NCBI RefSeq assembly: GCF_010671925.1
Contig: NZ_JAAHIH010000011.1
Span: 62,001 to 126,000 of the forward strand
Source: Moorena sp. SIOASIH
GTDB taxonomy: Bacteria; Cyanobacteriota; Cyanobacteriia; Cyanobacteriales; Coleofasciculaceae
Length of the DNA: 64,000 bases
Direction: 5' to 3'
Positions 47,836-56,767 of the stretch are shown here, one piece after another. Both the position numbers and the translations under genes were made by a program. The notes beneath the pieces are model-generated. The model was not told where the DNA came from, did no database searches, and worked only from the letters and a program-made list of their open reading frames with translations. The stretch's first letter is position 1. Every line of letters begins with the position of its first letter.

Positions 47836-47891
47836 GGGAGTAGGGAGTAGGGAGTAGGGAGTAGGGAGTAGGGAGTAGGGAGTAGGGAGTA
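47836..47891. repeat. Heptamer tandem array, GGGAGTA x 8
   Basis: Eight perfect 7-bp units between feoB and glnB. Confidence 0.9.
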
Positions 47892-48065
47892 GGGATTGGG
47901 GAGTGGGAAAAAATCCTGTCTACCTCATTAGTTTGATAATTAATATAAAAGTTAAACGTGAAAAATTAAATTACAAAAGTTAAACGAGTAAATGGGGATT
48001 CCCCCTTATCCTCCGTGAGCAAGACAGTCAAGAACATCGCAATGAACCAATGACCAATCACAAAT

Positions 48066-48079
48066 GTATTATTTATTAC
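48066..48079 (+). promoter_or_regulatory. NtcA box upstream of glnB
   Basis: GTA-N8-TAC (N8 = TTATTTAT), a perfect match to the NtcA consensus. TATATG starts 21 bp downstream as a candidate -10, the usual class II spacing. Predicts activation of glnB under nitrogen limitation. Confidence 0.75.
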
Positions 48080-48160
48080 AGAAAAATTTATTTTTCGTGA
48101 TATATGTGTCATGCTGGTGTTAGTCAATTGGAGTGGTAGCCCCAGTAAGGGGCTGGGAAA

Positions 48161-48499
48161 ATGCAAAAAATCGAGGCAATTATCCGAGCCTATAAGCTCG
48201 AAGACGTCAAAATCGCTTTAGTCAATGCTGGTATCGTTGGCATGACCGTGTCTGAAGTTCGGGGATTTGGACGGCAGAAAGGTCAAACTGAACAGTATCG
48301 CGGTACAAAGTACAGGGTAGACTTTCTGCCTAAGGTAAAGCTAGAAGTCGTTGTTGAAAATGGCTTAGTTGACATGGCAGTAGAAAAAATTCTCGCTGCT
48401 GCTCACACCGGTAAAATCGGCGACGGGAAAATTTTTATCAGTCCCATTGAGCAAGTTGTCCGGATTAGGACTGGGGAAAGGAATCTAGAGGCTGTTTAA
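48161..48499 (+). CDS. glnB: Nitrogen regulatory protein PII with altered T-loop
   Basis: 112 residues, full length. Signature VNAGIVGMTVSEVRGFGRQKGQTE and the C-terminal block GKIGDGKIFISPIEQVVRIRTGE are intact. Ligand residues Q39 and K58 are present. The T-loop is QYRGTKYRVDFLP, compared with the usual RYRGSEYTVEFLQ: position 49 is Thr instead of the phosphorylated Ser, 50 is Lys instead of Glu, 45 is Gln instead of Arg, and Tyr51 is kept. These positions contact partners such as N-acetylglutamate kinase. The NtcA box supports a working gene. It may be a second PII paralogue rather than the main one. Confidence 0.93.
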   Translation: MQKIEAIIRAYKLEDVKIALVNAGIVGMTVSEVRGFGRQKGQTEQYRGTKYRVDFLPKVKLEVVVENGLVDMAVEKILAAAHTGKIGDGKIFISPIEQVVRIRTGERNLEAV

Positions 48500-48521
48500 T
48501 GTCTAAGTGGTAATGGGTAAT

Positions 48522-48912
48522 TTGACACTCCCCGCCCTAGAAGAGCGGGGATTCTTACTTCAACGAGCTGTCTTGCTTGATCAGGTCGGAACCAAAAAAA
48601 GTAGAGGACAATTCGACCTAAGCGTTTTTGCAGAACAGATCTAGGTTTCGGTGTGCCCCACCGTACCTTTTTTTTATATAGATAGATACTTTTTTTATCT
48701 AAATTTTCATAGACGTTTAAGTCGTTAGACCAAATTACGCAATATGTATCTGTGACATATTTTTTACGTTGCCTACTTATTGTTAGATAGTATCTTTTTA
48801 GTTTTTAGTCTATTGTTTATATTTCTATAGTAGCACACTTAGTTCAAACTATCAATACAAAGTTTCAAAAAAAGCCGTCCTATAAGGACGGGGCTTTAGA
48901 CCCAAAATTTTT
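48522..48912. mobile_element. Internally deleted IS200/IS605 remnant
   Basis: It keeps the right end (TTGACACTCCCC, shared with the complete copy at 34715; hairpin CCCCGC/GCGGGG at 48530-48550). It keeps the guide-RNA-like block (GTAGAGGACAA, GTGTGCCCCAC), a short decayed tnpB piece (ACGTTGCCTACTTATT), and a left-end-like hairpin (CCGTCC/GGACGG, 48875-48890). tnpA and nearly all of tnpB are gone: a non-autonomous form of about 390 bp. Confidence 0.75.
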
Positions 48913-49221
48913 GGTAAGCATTCAGCTATCAGCTAATGCGCTACGCGCACGCTACGCGAACAGCTATCAGCTATCAGCCTATGCGCTACGCGCACGCTTT
49001 GGGAACAGCTTTTGCATAAAGGAGGTAAGCATTCGAATAATGCTGAGTTACGTCCCAGCGTCGTTCGCACAGCGTGGCCATTCGCGTAGCGTGGCCAAAG
49101 CCTGTGCCACAAAGCTGATAGGCTTTTCCCCAGACTTTCAATTTTATTCTAAGCTGACCGCTGACCGCTGACCGCTGAATGCTTACAATCCAGCCACGAT
49201 TTGGTAAGTGATTAGTAGCAA
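48913..49221. repeat. Repeat-filled intergenic stretch
   Basis: Several GCGCACGCTACGCGAACAGC-type palindromes on both strands, mixed with CAGCTAT and GACCGCT heptamers. The apparent 86-codon frame at 48911 is built from these repeats and is not accepted. Confidence 0.7.
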
Positions 49222-49677
49222 TTAGTTGGAATTAGATTCGTAAAACAGTGATTTGCTCCTATCATGCACTGGCCAATCGTCGTTTTCACCACCAATAATT
49301 AATTTTTCAATCTCCACATATTCTTTGGCAAGTTGGCGGAGAGAATTAATTAAAATATCAAGAGCGATCGCATCACTAGTTCCTAAATCAAACCAGCAGC
49401 GCCCCCAAGTGCCTTCATACTCAAACTCTCCCTGATTATGCATCAACGCCATTAAACTGTTTTCCGCTACTCTATCATCATATTCCATGTAGCTGATTTC
49501 TAGGCCAACCTCTTGCACCGGCAGGTTTTCTGCATCAAATCCTCCTAATTTACCTAATAAAAACCAGGAATTGAACAATTCTTCCACATATTCCTTTTCC
49601 CGATAGGAGGGAACAGTGCTAAATTCTATCCAAATCCACAAATCAAATGGGTTAAACTCACGAAATATAATTTGCAT
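49222..49677 (-). CDS. DUF3531-like cyanobacterial/plastid protein
   Basis: 151 residues from the ATG at 49677 (MQIIFREFNPFDLWIWIEF). The frame opens 39 codons earlier but that stretch is the translated heptamer array (SLFPIPY repeats), so the internal start is preferred. Conserved-looking segments: REKEYVEELFNSWFLLGKLGGFDAENL, LEISYMEYD and EYEGTWGRCWFDLGTSDAIALDIL. Recalled as the DUF3531 family shared by cyanobacteria and plant plastids; function unknown. Confidence 0.75.
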   Translation of the reverse strand: MQIIFREFNPFDLWIWIEFSTVPSYREKEYVEELFNSWFLLGKLGGFDAENLPVQEVGLEISYMEYDDRVAENSLMALMHNQGEFEYEGTWGRCWFDLGTSDAIALDILINSLRQLAKEYVEIEKLIIGGENDDWPVHDRSKSLFYESNSN

Positions 49678-49682
49678 ATCGT

Positions 49683-49772
49683 TAGGGAACAGGGAATAGG
49701 GAATAGGGAACAGGGAATAGGGAATAGGGAATAGGGAACAGGGAACAGGGAACAGGGAACAGGAAATAGGGA
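49683..49772. repeat. Heptamer tandem array, GGGAACA/GGGAATA
   Basis: About 12 units of two alternating spellings directly before the DUF3531-like gene start. Confidence 0.9.
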
Positions 49773-50086
49773 ATAGTAAATAGTTTAAAAGCAATTATTT
49801 TAACTAAAACTTAGTTTCTGTTATCGCCATCAATCCCGACTATACTAGAGTAAACTTTTGATTAATCCTGAATTTTATCCAAAAACTATCTTATCACAAT
49901 TTTCAACTAGTTGTGAAAAATATAGTTATGAAAAATCACCAAGAGTGAGAGAGGGAGCAGGGAGCAGGGAGCAGGGATGGCGCGCGGTCTTGGAAAGCCA
50001 GTTGCTGATCTGACTCCCCATCTCCCCATCTCCCCACACTCCCCACACTCCCCACACTCCCCATCTCCCCATCTCCTGTGATTCCC
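49773..50086. other. Intergenic region with short repeats
   Basis: AT-rich, then GGGAGCA units (49954-49975) and an ACTCCCC/ATCTCCCC array (50013-50075). No gene seen. Confidence 0.55.
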
Positions 50087-51100
50087 TCAAAGAGTATAAC
50101 TACTTGTTGCTACTACTACCCAATCCTGATCGTGAGTTTCCCCTAAGGCATAGTGAACTGTACACCATTCTCCAGACAGATTGAAGTTAAGATGGTAAGT
50201 TTTGGAATTAAGCAGTTGAGTGGCAAACAAGTTTCTCAAGTCTAACTCGAACTTGCATTCTGTTTGGATTTCCTCTAATCCTGCTCTTTCTTCTGACAAT
50301 TCTTCTTGAACCTCTTGGTATTGTTCCGTTGATAAGTCTCCTTCTTCCTCTAACTTTACTAGTTCTTGTTCTAGCTGTGCTATTATTTCCTGATACTCTT
50401 CTATCTCGGTGCCGTAATCATCTCGAACTCTAATAAATTCATTGATTTCGCTAATCTCTAAAAATCCCGTAGTATCCAATAGTTTTTGGATGACTTCGTT
50501 GCGACTATTGGTGATCACTACCTCGAAACCTCCCAAAGTTAATTCTTCCTCTGCTTGGGCTTGATGAGTAATTTGATTGGTGATAGATTGGATTTGCTCA
50601 ACCAGTGCAGCGGTATTTTCTTGGACAGATTCTAGATCCGGAATCAGGAATTGTGGTGATGAGTTGCACCTCCAGCTTTGTTTGAGACCTAATCCAATCC
50701 ACTCTCCTGCTGTTGATGAACCAATTAGCATGGGAATTCCTAAGGAGCCAAAGACACTTTGTTGAAGGGGAAATACCTCTTCCAATTCTTCTGGTAGTGT
50801 AGGAAGGCGATAGCCATAGATGGTTAACTCTGACAAATTAGCTTGCAGCAGTGCGATCAGATTTTGGTAATGGTCGCTCACAGCTTGAGATTGGGTTGCG
50901 CGAATCTGACTGAGAAACTCTTCAGGAGCAAAGGGCATAAGACCGGTGTTATCCACTAGAAAGCGTTCCACTGAAAAGGGACCTTTATCTTCTACTTCCC
51001 AAGGGATAATTATATAAGGTGCGTCACCAACTAGGCTGTATAATTCATCTTTAGTTAATTCTTGAAGGGTAGTAACAATTTGCTCAGTTTGGGGTTTCAT
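50087..51100 (-). CDS. Hypothetical coiled-coil protein, 337 residues
   Basis: No family recognised. The first 165 residues look globular (DAPYIIIPWEVEDKGPFSVERFLVDNTG; GSLGIPMLIGSSTAGEWIGLGL). A Glu-rich coiled coil (about 228-280: EYQEIIAQLEQELVKLEEEGDLSTEQYQEVQEEL) is followed by a C-terminal beta-like part (TYHLNFNLSGEWCTVHYALG). No signal or membrane helix: probably cytosolic. Flanked by heptamer arrays on both sides. Codon use and composition are uniform, so a real gene. Confidence 0.7.
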   Translation of the reverse strand: MKPQTEQIVTTLQELTKDELYSLVGDAPYIIIPWEVEDKGPFSVERFLVDNTGLMPFAPEEFLSQIRATQSQAVSDHYQNLIALLQANLSELTIYGYRLPTLPEELEEVFPLQQSVFGSLGIPMLIGSSTAGEWIGLGLKQSWRCNSSPQFLIPDLESVQENTAALVEQIQSITNQITHQAQAEEELTLGGFEVVITNSRNEVIQKLLDTTGFLEISEINEFIRVRDDYGTEIEEYQEIIAQLEQELVKLEEEGDLSTEQYQEVQEELSEERAGLEEIQTECKFELDLRNLFATQLLNSKTYHLNFNLSGEWCTVHYALGETHDQDWVVVATSSYTL

Positions 51101-51688
51101 AATTAAGTAATTTTAAGGTAGAGTACTAATTGTGATGGGCAGGTCAGCAGTCAGCTATCAGCAGTCAGCTATCGCCTTTTCAGTTGAGATGTGAAACTTG
51201 AATTGATGGTGAAAGGGAATAGGGAACAGGGAACAGGGAACAGGGAACAGGGAACAGGGAACAGGGAACAGGGAACAGGCAAAAAATCAGTGTGTGTACT
51301 TCATTAATATGAAAACCACTGTATGATAAATCAGCATTTTGTTTCATGAGATAATTTAAAATTATGTAAGCATTCAGCCGTCAGCCGTCAGCCGTGAGCT
51401 AAAAGCTCACGCTACGCGAACAGCATTCAGCATTCAGCTGACGTAACAAAGATTAAACGAATGCTTACTTGTTTTATTTAAAAGCTGATAGCTGAGAGCT
51501 GAGAGCTGAGAGCTGATAGCTGATAGCTTACAAATTATATATTAGCAAAGGCTTGATATAATTGATCATACTTATGAGGTAGATTCAATTTTATTACTCC
51601 CTACTCCCTACTCCCTAAAATACCAAGGGCGAACTACCTCCTTACTGACAACTGCCACGAATTCTAATGTATTTTATCTGAACCAGTC
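51101..51688. repeat. Heptamer-array intergenic region
   Basis: It contains GGGAACA x 8-9 (51215-51277), TCAGCCG/TCAGCAT units (51371-51440) with a CTCACGCTACGCGAACAG palindrome copy, and AGCTGAT/AGCTGAG units (51484-51535). No gene. Confidence 0.8.
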
Positions 51689-52714
51689 ATGAGTTTGAAA
51701 GCAGCAAATTCTGGTCAAGATTTGAACCAATCTACGGCAGTAAGTTCCAAGATTACTTCCTGTCGTTTTACGGATGTGGAACAGTTGACTGAGTTCTTGA
51801 CCTATAGCCAAATGGAAATAATGCAGCTTTCTTGTGGTTCGTTCCAAAGTGAGTTTTTTGCTACCCAGATTGGTGATTTATATTTCACACGTATTACCGC
51901 CAATCAATCGGTTTAAGCAATAGGTCTGAAACAGCAGGGATATTTAACTTTTTCGTTGGTTTGGGCGGCCAAAGAAGGCAATTTTTATGGCCACGGTCAG
52001 CCCCTGTGTCCCCAAACTGATTTGTATGGTTTTGATCGGCAACGAGGAACGGGCTTCGTGACTCCTCAAGTGGGAATGATGGTAGACATATTCATCCCGG
52101 TGGGAATCTTTGAAGCTTGTGCTAATCACTTGCAGCGCTATGATTTGGACGATCGCTTCCTCGCCAAGAATCATGTCAGTATATTGCCCGATCGGATGGG
52201 GGAGATCAAGGACTATGTCCGGGAACTATTTTGGTTGGCGCAACATAAACCTGACTGGTTCAACCAGCCCCATGTTCAACAGCTGGTTGCAAATGATCTC
52301 GTTCCGTTGGTGATTCAAGCAATTCCCATTCAAGGCAGTTCCACCCCTACCCTCAAACCGTCTCGGCGGAGAAAGTTGATTGCCCAAGCCGAGCTTGAAA
52401 TGGTGGCCCACTTGGAAAAACCCCTGACCCTCAAGGAGCTAGCCAAACGATTGGGCTCTAGCAGTTCAGCGTTGTCCTATGGGTTTCAGGAGTTATTTGG
52501 TATGAGTCCCATGCGCTATCTCAAGGTGCGACGGCTGAATGCGGTGCGCAGGTGCCTGAAGGCACGTGATCCAGACAGTTGCAGCATAGAAGCCCTGGCT
52601 AACCAATTTGGCTTCTGGAATGCAGGGCATTTTGCTAGAGATTACAAAGTCATGTTTGGGGAATTGCCTTCAAAAACGTTGCAAAGGACAGCAGACCTTA
52701 GACAAGAAGATTAA
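51689..52714 (+). pseudogene. AraC-family regulator with one in-frame stop
   Basis: One frame runs from the ATG at 51689 to 52714, broken only by TAA at 51914-51916 (after ITANQSV; reading resumes AIGLKQQGYLTFSLVW in the same frame). N-terminal ligand-sensing part ~1-210; two AraC HTH motifs at the C-terminus (PLTLKELAKRLGSSSSALSYGFQELFGMSPMRYLKVRRLNAV, then IEALANQFGFWNAGHFARDYKVMFGELPS). A TTG at 51956 could restart translation of the regulator half. It is a pseudogene, or expressed by readthrough or restart. The target is unknown; nearest downstream gene is the sulfatase. Confidence 0.8.
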
Positions 52715-53159
52715 AGAAATATTTTACCTGGTTTTGAGACGATCGATAACGACGCTTAACAAAACGAATCATAGATAAAACTAATTATTATCTCGTGAAA
52801 CACTATTTTATTCTTATGGTTAGTAAAGTTGGAATTTTTGATTATTCAGGGAAACCGTTTATGTTTAACCTTAAATAAGACAGCAACTCAAAGTTACACA
52901 GTCAACCTTGCACAGTTAAAGTTGCACAACTATGAACTATGCACTATCACAGCAAGCTAAAACCGATGAGGGGGGTATAGCTAATGTACAAATGCTCTGC
53001 ATCAGTGACATGCTCCCGGTGCAGAAAACTTGTAATACTAAAGTTGAAACTACCATGCAGACGGGAAACTATCCTTTACCTTCGTCGGTTCGAGACGTTG
53101 GATCATCTCCATCGGAGTTGGTGGATAGGGATGAAACCCTGGCCTATGGCCACGCTACG

Positions 53160-53312
53160 CGAACAAACCCTTGGAAAACAATAACTTTAGCATCATTGAT
53201 GTCACTGAAGACGAGATCACATTCTCGTTGTATACGTGGCGTCTCCCACAGGCGGTAGAAGACATTACCACTATGGAACCTACTGTCGTCTACACAGTGC
53301 CGAGACCAAGCT
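53160..53312 (+). pseudogene. Decayed C-terminal coding fragment (phosphoesterase-like?)
   Basis: A frame ending at the TAG at 53312 reads FSIIDVTEDEITFSLYTWRL, then TMEPTVVYTVPRPS. It resembles the end of secreted phosphatase or metallophosphoesterase proteins, but the match is from memory and short. It begins right after a CACGCTACGCGAAC repeat, so the upstream part was probably lost or scrambled. Confidence 0.3.
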
Positions 53313-53810
53313 AGCATTCTATGTGCTACTAAATCTGCGTTCGACAAAAGGCAAAAAAAACTTTAACTATTTTCCGTAACGGAGGTAAACTACTGCCCAG
53401 CTAAATCGGATTTGGTATTACTATTGTTACCAGGCTCGGCCTAGGAAAATTATCCTAGAGGCTTCACTTACTCATGCTAAGTTCGGGAAATTGAAGCCCT
53501 TTCAATGCCAAGCTTTTGGAACTATGCTCTCTCTGGTTATTGCCGGGAGTTGATTTGCTGTTTTGATCAGGTTTTATCAATAGGTTTTAACTGTATTTAG
53601 AAGAGGATAGTGGCGGTTGCGATCGCAGCCTCTTTTTTCTTGTTGTTGTCCTGCTGTTTTCCTGATCATCAAAGGCTTAGTTTGGATTCAGGAGATTTAT
53701 AAGCCAGAGGAAATGGTTGGGCATGTTGAGTATCTGTGAGCGATCGCTTTTTGGTCAGTGCGGGATGATTGGGATAATAGAGATATAAAACCTTGATTGC
53801 CTCCATAAGA

Positions 53811-53839
53811 AGCGATCGCAAAAAAGCGGTCGCTTTTTT
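53811..53839 (+). terminator. Intrinsic terminator-like hairpin made from a HIP1 octamer
   Basis: AGCGATCGC pairs with GCGGTCGCT (one G-T) around AAAAAA and is followed by a T-run. It is symmetrical enough to act on either strand. Confidence 0.6.
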
Positions 53840-54536
53840 GTAAGCATATGGGTGGCAAAGGCTTCGACGCTGTTTTGGCCTAGCTTGGCCCTAGGCCAAT
53901 GGCTGATACCTGAATGCTTACTTATAAATTATTATCTTAGCATAACAATTCCAGAATATACCAAATTATTAATAAATTTTATACTTTTTACTTGGTAAAC
54001 CACTAGCTTATCAAACTTCGACTAAAACTCCGGATTTTTTAACATTTATTAACTAAATTTTTTAGGGTACACATTATAGTCGTTTAAGTACCGAATAGGT
54101 TAAATTATTAATAAAAATTATAGTTATTTAATTCTTAAAATGCTATCGTATCATACTTAGACCAAAACCCTCGATTTTTTAACATTTATTAACGTTTATT
54201 TTTGTAATATTAATGATTATTATTCTAGCAAATTTATTGAAGAATAATAATCATGTTAATTCATTAGTTTTTTTTATATATCTATCGAGATCTTAATAAG
54301 AAATTTAAATATTATTGCGGAAGCCTGATTTCAGAAAAGATCTGGATCAGCCAAGTCCTTACCCACTCTGGATTTAAGGTGATTTAGGCAGATCCAATCT
54401 GGTCATTGCTCAAGCTATTTTTCATCACATTCCATAAAAAAAAGATGTTGTAATGCAAAAAGTGTGAGATACTTACAAGCGGGTGCAGAAAAATTGCAAC
54501 ACAAAACTTTAAACATTCGATATAACGGGAGCTCTA

Positions 54537-56243
54537 ATGAAATATCAGAGAGCTAATCCCTCCAAGGGCAGTCAGGACACTGCCCAGATGGGGAAGCGAT
54601 TATTCAATGGGGTGATGGCGATCCTACTAACGATCACCTTCACTCTAGTTGGTTTCCTCCCAGTGACTAACCAGGGAATCGCACTTGCCAACACACAAGG
54701 CACGCCCAACATCCTGGTGATCATGGGAGATGACATTGGTTGGACAAATGTCAGTGCCTATGAAAAGGGCATCGTGGGTTACGACACGCCCAACATCGAC
54801 CGCATTGCCAACGAAGGGATGCTGTTCACGGACTACTACGCCGAGCAAAGCTGTACCGCCGGTCGGGCAGCCTTTATCACTGGGCAAAGTGGTTTGCGGA
54901 CTGGTTTGCTGAAAGTCGGTTTTCCTGGAGCACCCTTTGGCATCCAGGATGAAGACCCCACCCTGGCAGAAATGCTGAAGCCCTTGGGTTACACATCCGG
55001 ACAGTTTGGCAAAAACCACCTGGGGGATCTCAACAAGTTTCTGCCCACAGTCCATGGCTTTGACGAATTCTTTGGCAACCTCTATCACTTAAATGCTGAA
55101 GAAGAGCCGGAGAATGTGGACTATCCGGGCGGGCCAGATGGCTGGTTTGCTCAAAATGTTGGTCCTCGGGGGGTTCTGGATTGCAAGGCAACAGATGAAC
55201 CCAGCACAGAGCCAGACGCAGGCCGGTTTGGTCCCTGGGGTAACCAGGAGTGTGAAGATACAGGCTCGCTCAACATCGAGCGCATGAAAACTATCGATCG
55301 CGATTTCCTGAAGCGGACGAAAAAGTTTATCAAGAAAGCAGTAAAAAAGGATAAGCCCTTTTTTGCCTGGTTTAACTCCACCCGGATGCATTACTATACC
55401 CACATCAATGATGATGTAGAGGGCATCAGCGGTCAGGGTTTTTACGGTGATGGCATGGTAGAGCATGACGGTCATGTAGGACAGTTGCTCGATTTGCTGG
55501 ATAAGCTGGACATTGCCGAGAATACGATTGTCATTTATACAACGGACAACGGCCCCCATTACAACCAATGGCCCGATGGCGGTCTGACCCCGTTCCGAGG
55601 CGAGAAGAACACCAACTGGGAAGGCGGCTATCGTGTTCCAGCACTGGTACGCTGGCCTGCTCATATTCCCGCTGGAACAGTGTCCCATGAGATTTTCTCT
55701 CATTTGGATTGGGTGCCAACTCTGATGGCAGCTGCTGGCATGGATGACTTCAAAGAAACCCTAAAGCAAGCCTGTCCGTACGATGAATCCACCAATCTCT
55801 GCGGTACCCATCTGGATGGCTTCAATCAGTTGCCCTATTTGACCGATCCCGATAGCCAAAAAGGAGAACGTCCTGGCTTCATCTACTTTAATGATGAAGG
55901 TCAGCTGCCAGGGGTTCGCGTTGGGGATTGGAAAGTAGTCTTTTCGGAACAACGGGCTCACTATTTTGATGTCTGGCGGGAGCCGTTTGTGCAACTACGG
56001 ATTCCAAAACTGTTTAACTTGCGTCGGGATCCCTACGAGCGGGCAGACACAGACTCTAATAACTACAATGACTGGTGGTCTCGCCGGAATTACTTGTTGC
56101 TGCCAGCAATAGGGCTTGTTCAGCAGTTTCTGGATACCTTTGACGAGTATCCTCCCAGTCAACCTCCCTTTGGTTTAAATCCTAACGAAATCATTGACGA
56201 CATTGTTGATCAGATTGGCTTGACAGAGGTTGGTGCTGACTAA
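54537..56243 (+). CDS. Secreted arylsulfatase-type sulfatase
   Basis: 568 residues with a signal sequence (VMAILLTITFTLVGFLPVTNQGIALA). Sulfatase core: metal-binding MGDDIGW near 62; CTAGRAAFITGQ near 105, where Cys should become formylglycine (CxAxR form rather than CxPSR); GKNHLGD; and TTDNGPHY near 333 with the Asp-Asn metal ligands. It hydrolyses sulfate esters outside the cytoplasm; the substrate is unknown. No maturase (FGE or anSME) is in the window. First gene of the block that looks GC-richer, after a long AT-rich leader; GGGAGC lies before the ATG. Confidence 0.9.
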   Translation: MKYQRANPSKGSQDTAQMGKRLFNGVMAILLTITFTLVGFLPVTNQGIALANTQGTPNILVIMGDDIGWTNVSAYEKGIVGYDTPNIDRIANEGMLFTDYYAEQSCTAGRAAFITGQSGLRTGLLKVGFPGAPFGIQDEDPTLAEMLKPLGYTSGQFGKNHLGDLNKFLPTVHGFDEFFGNLYHLNAEEEPENVDYPGGPDGWFAQNVGPRGVLDCKATDEPSTEPDAGRFGPWGNQECEDTGSLNIERMKTIDRDFLKRTKKFIKKAVKKDKPFFAWFNSTRMHYYTHINDDVEGISGQGFYGDGMVEHDGHVGQLLDLLDKLDIAENTIVIYTTDNGPHYNQWPDGGLTPFRGEKNTNWEGGYRVPALVRWPAHIPAGTVSHEIFSHLDWVPTLMAAAGMDDFKETLKQACPYDESTNLCGTHLDGFNQLPYLTDPDSQKGERPGFIYFNDEGQLPGVRVGDWKVVFSEQRAHYFDVWREPFVQLRIPKLFNLRRDPYERADTDSNNYNDWWSRRNYLLLPAIGLVQQFLDTFDEYPPSQPPFGLNPNEIIDDIVDQIGLTEVGAD

Positions 56244-56351
56244 GAAGTCAAAGGCATATAGTGCTACGCGCAAGGCAATAGGGAAAAGGCAACAGTTTTT
56301 GCTGCTTGTAGCGTGCGCGTAGCGCTGAAGCTGAATACTTACTTTGTATTT

Positions 56352-56570
56352 ATGCCAGTGATAACTGCGTTCCTTTTAGCGATCGCATTGCCAGGATTGA
56401 TAAAGGATGTGCCTGAATCTCGTGGTTGGACAGTTATCAGTATGAAAGAGGATTTTGTAACAGTTTATGGAGAAGAAATCGATCAAGCCCACATAGCATC
56501 TGAATTAGATAAATTAGATATCAGTAATAAAGAATTCTGGAAAATAATAATTCACGAAATTACTCGATAA
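56352..56570 (+). CDS. Hypothetical 72-residue protein with N-terminal hydrophobic segment
   Basis: The ATG at 56352 gives a hydrophobic start (MPVITAFLLAIALPGLIKDV) then a charged tail (MKEDFVTVYGEEIDQAHIASELDKLDIS). The frame extends 13 codons upstream into repeat-like sequence. It looks AT-richer than its neighbours, so it is probably host DNA inside or beside the cassette. Family not recognised; it may be a truncated gene. Confidence 0.4.
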   Translation: MPVITAFLLAIALPGLIKDVPESRGWTVISMKEDFVTVYGEEIDQAHIASELDKLDISNKEFWKIIIHEITR

Positions 56571-56767
56571 GTGACTGTTGAATTAAACAGCTAGGGATTA
56601 GAGATAGGTGCTCATTGTTTGCTATTGCTTCGGCATTCTATCCCAAATCTTTCCTGGGTCTTCCTAGGAACAGAACCCCAAACCTTCTAAATCACAATTT
56701 AGTTTGTGGTGCTCAAATACCGTTACCATCGATATCCTCAGATCGATGTCCAGTCTCGACAAGTACT

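Larger units (their letters stand above)
52715..54536. other. Long intergenic region before the sulfatase
   Basis: 1.8 kb without an intact gene. It holds a decayed coding fragment (about 53160-53312), a CACGCTACGCGAAC repeat copy (53144-53163), two candidate terminators (53601-53640 and 53811-53839), and ~500 bp of AT-rich sequence (53930-54330) with repeated TTAACATTTATTAAC blocks. Confidence 0.6.

Noticed and set aside
48911..49171. 86-codon frame after the IS605 remnant
   Set aside because: Composed of palindromic and heptamer repeats; no protein-like content.
49678..49794. N-terminal extension of the DUF3531-like protein (SLFPIPY repeats)
   Set aside because: This is the translated heptamer array; the conserved-looking protein starts at the ATG at 49677.
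47836..51277. Heptamer arrays as possible CRISPR arrays
   Set aside because: Units are 7 bp with no spacers and no cas genes nearby; they are simple tandem repeats.
55089..55703. 204-codon reverse frame inside the sulfatase gene
   Set aside because: Antisense shadow of a motif-complete sulfatase.
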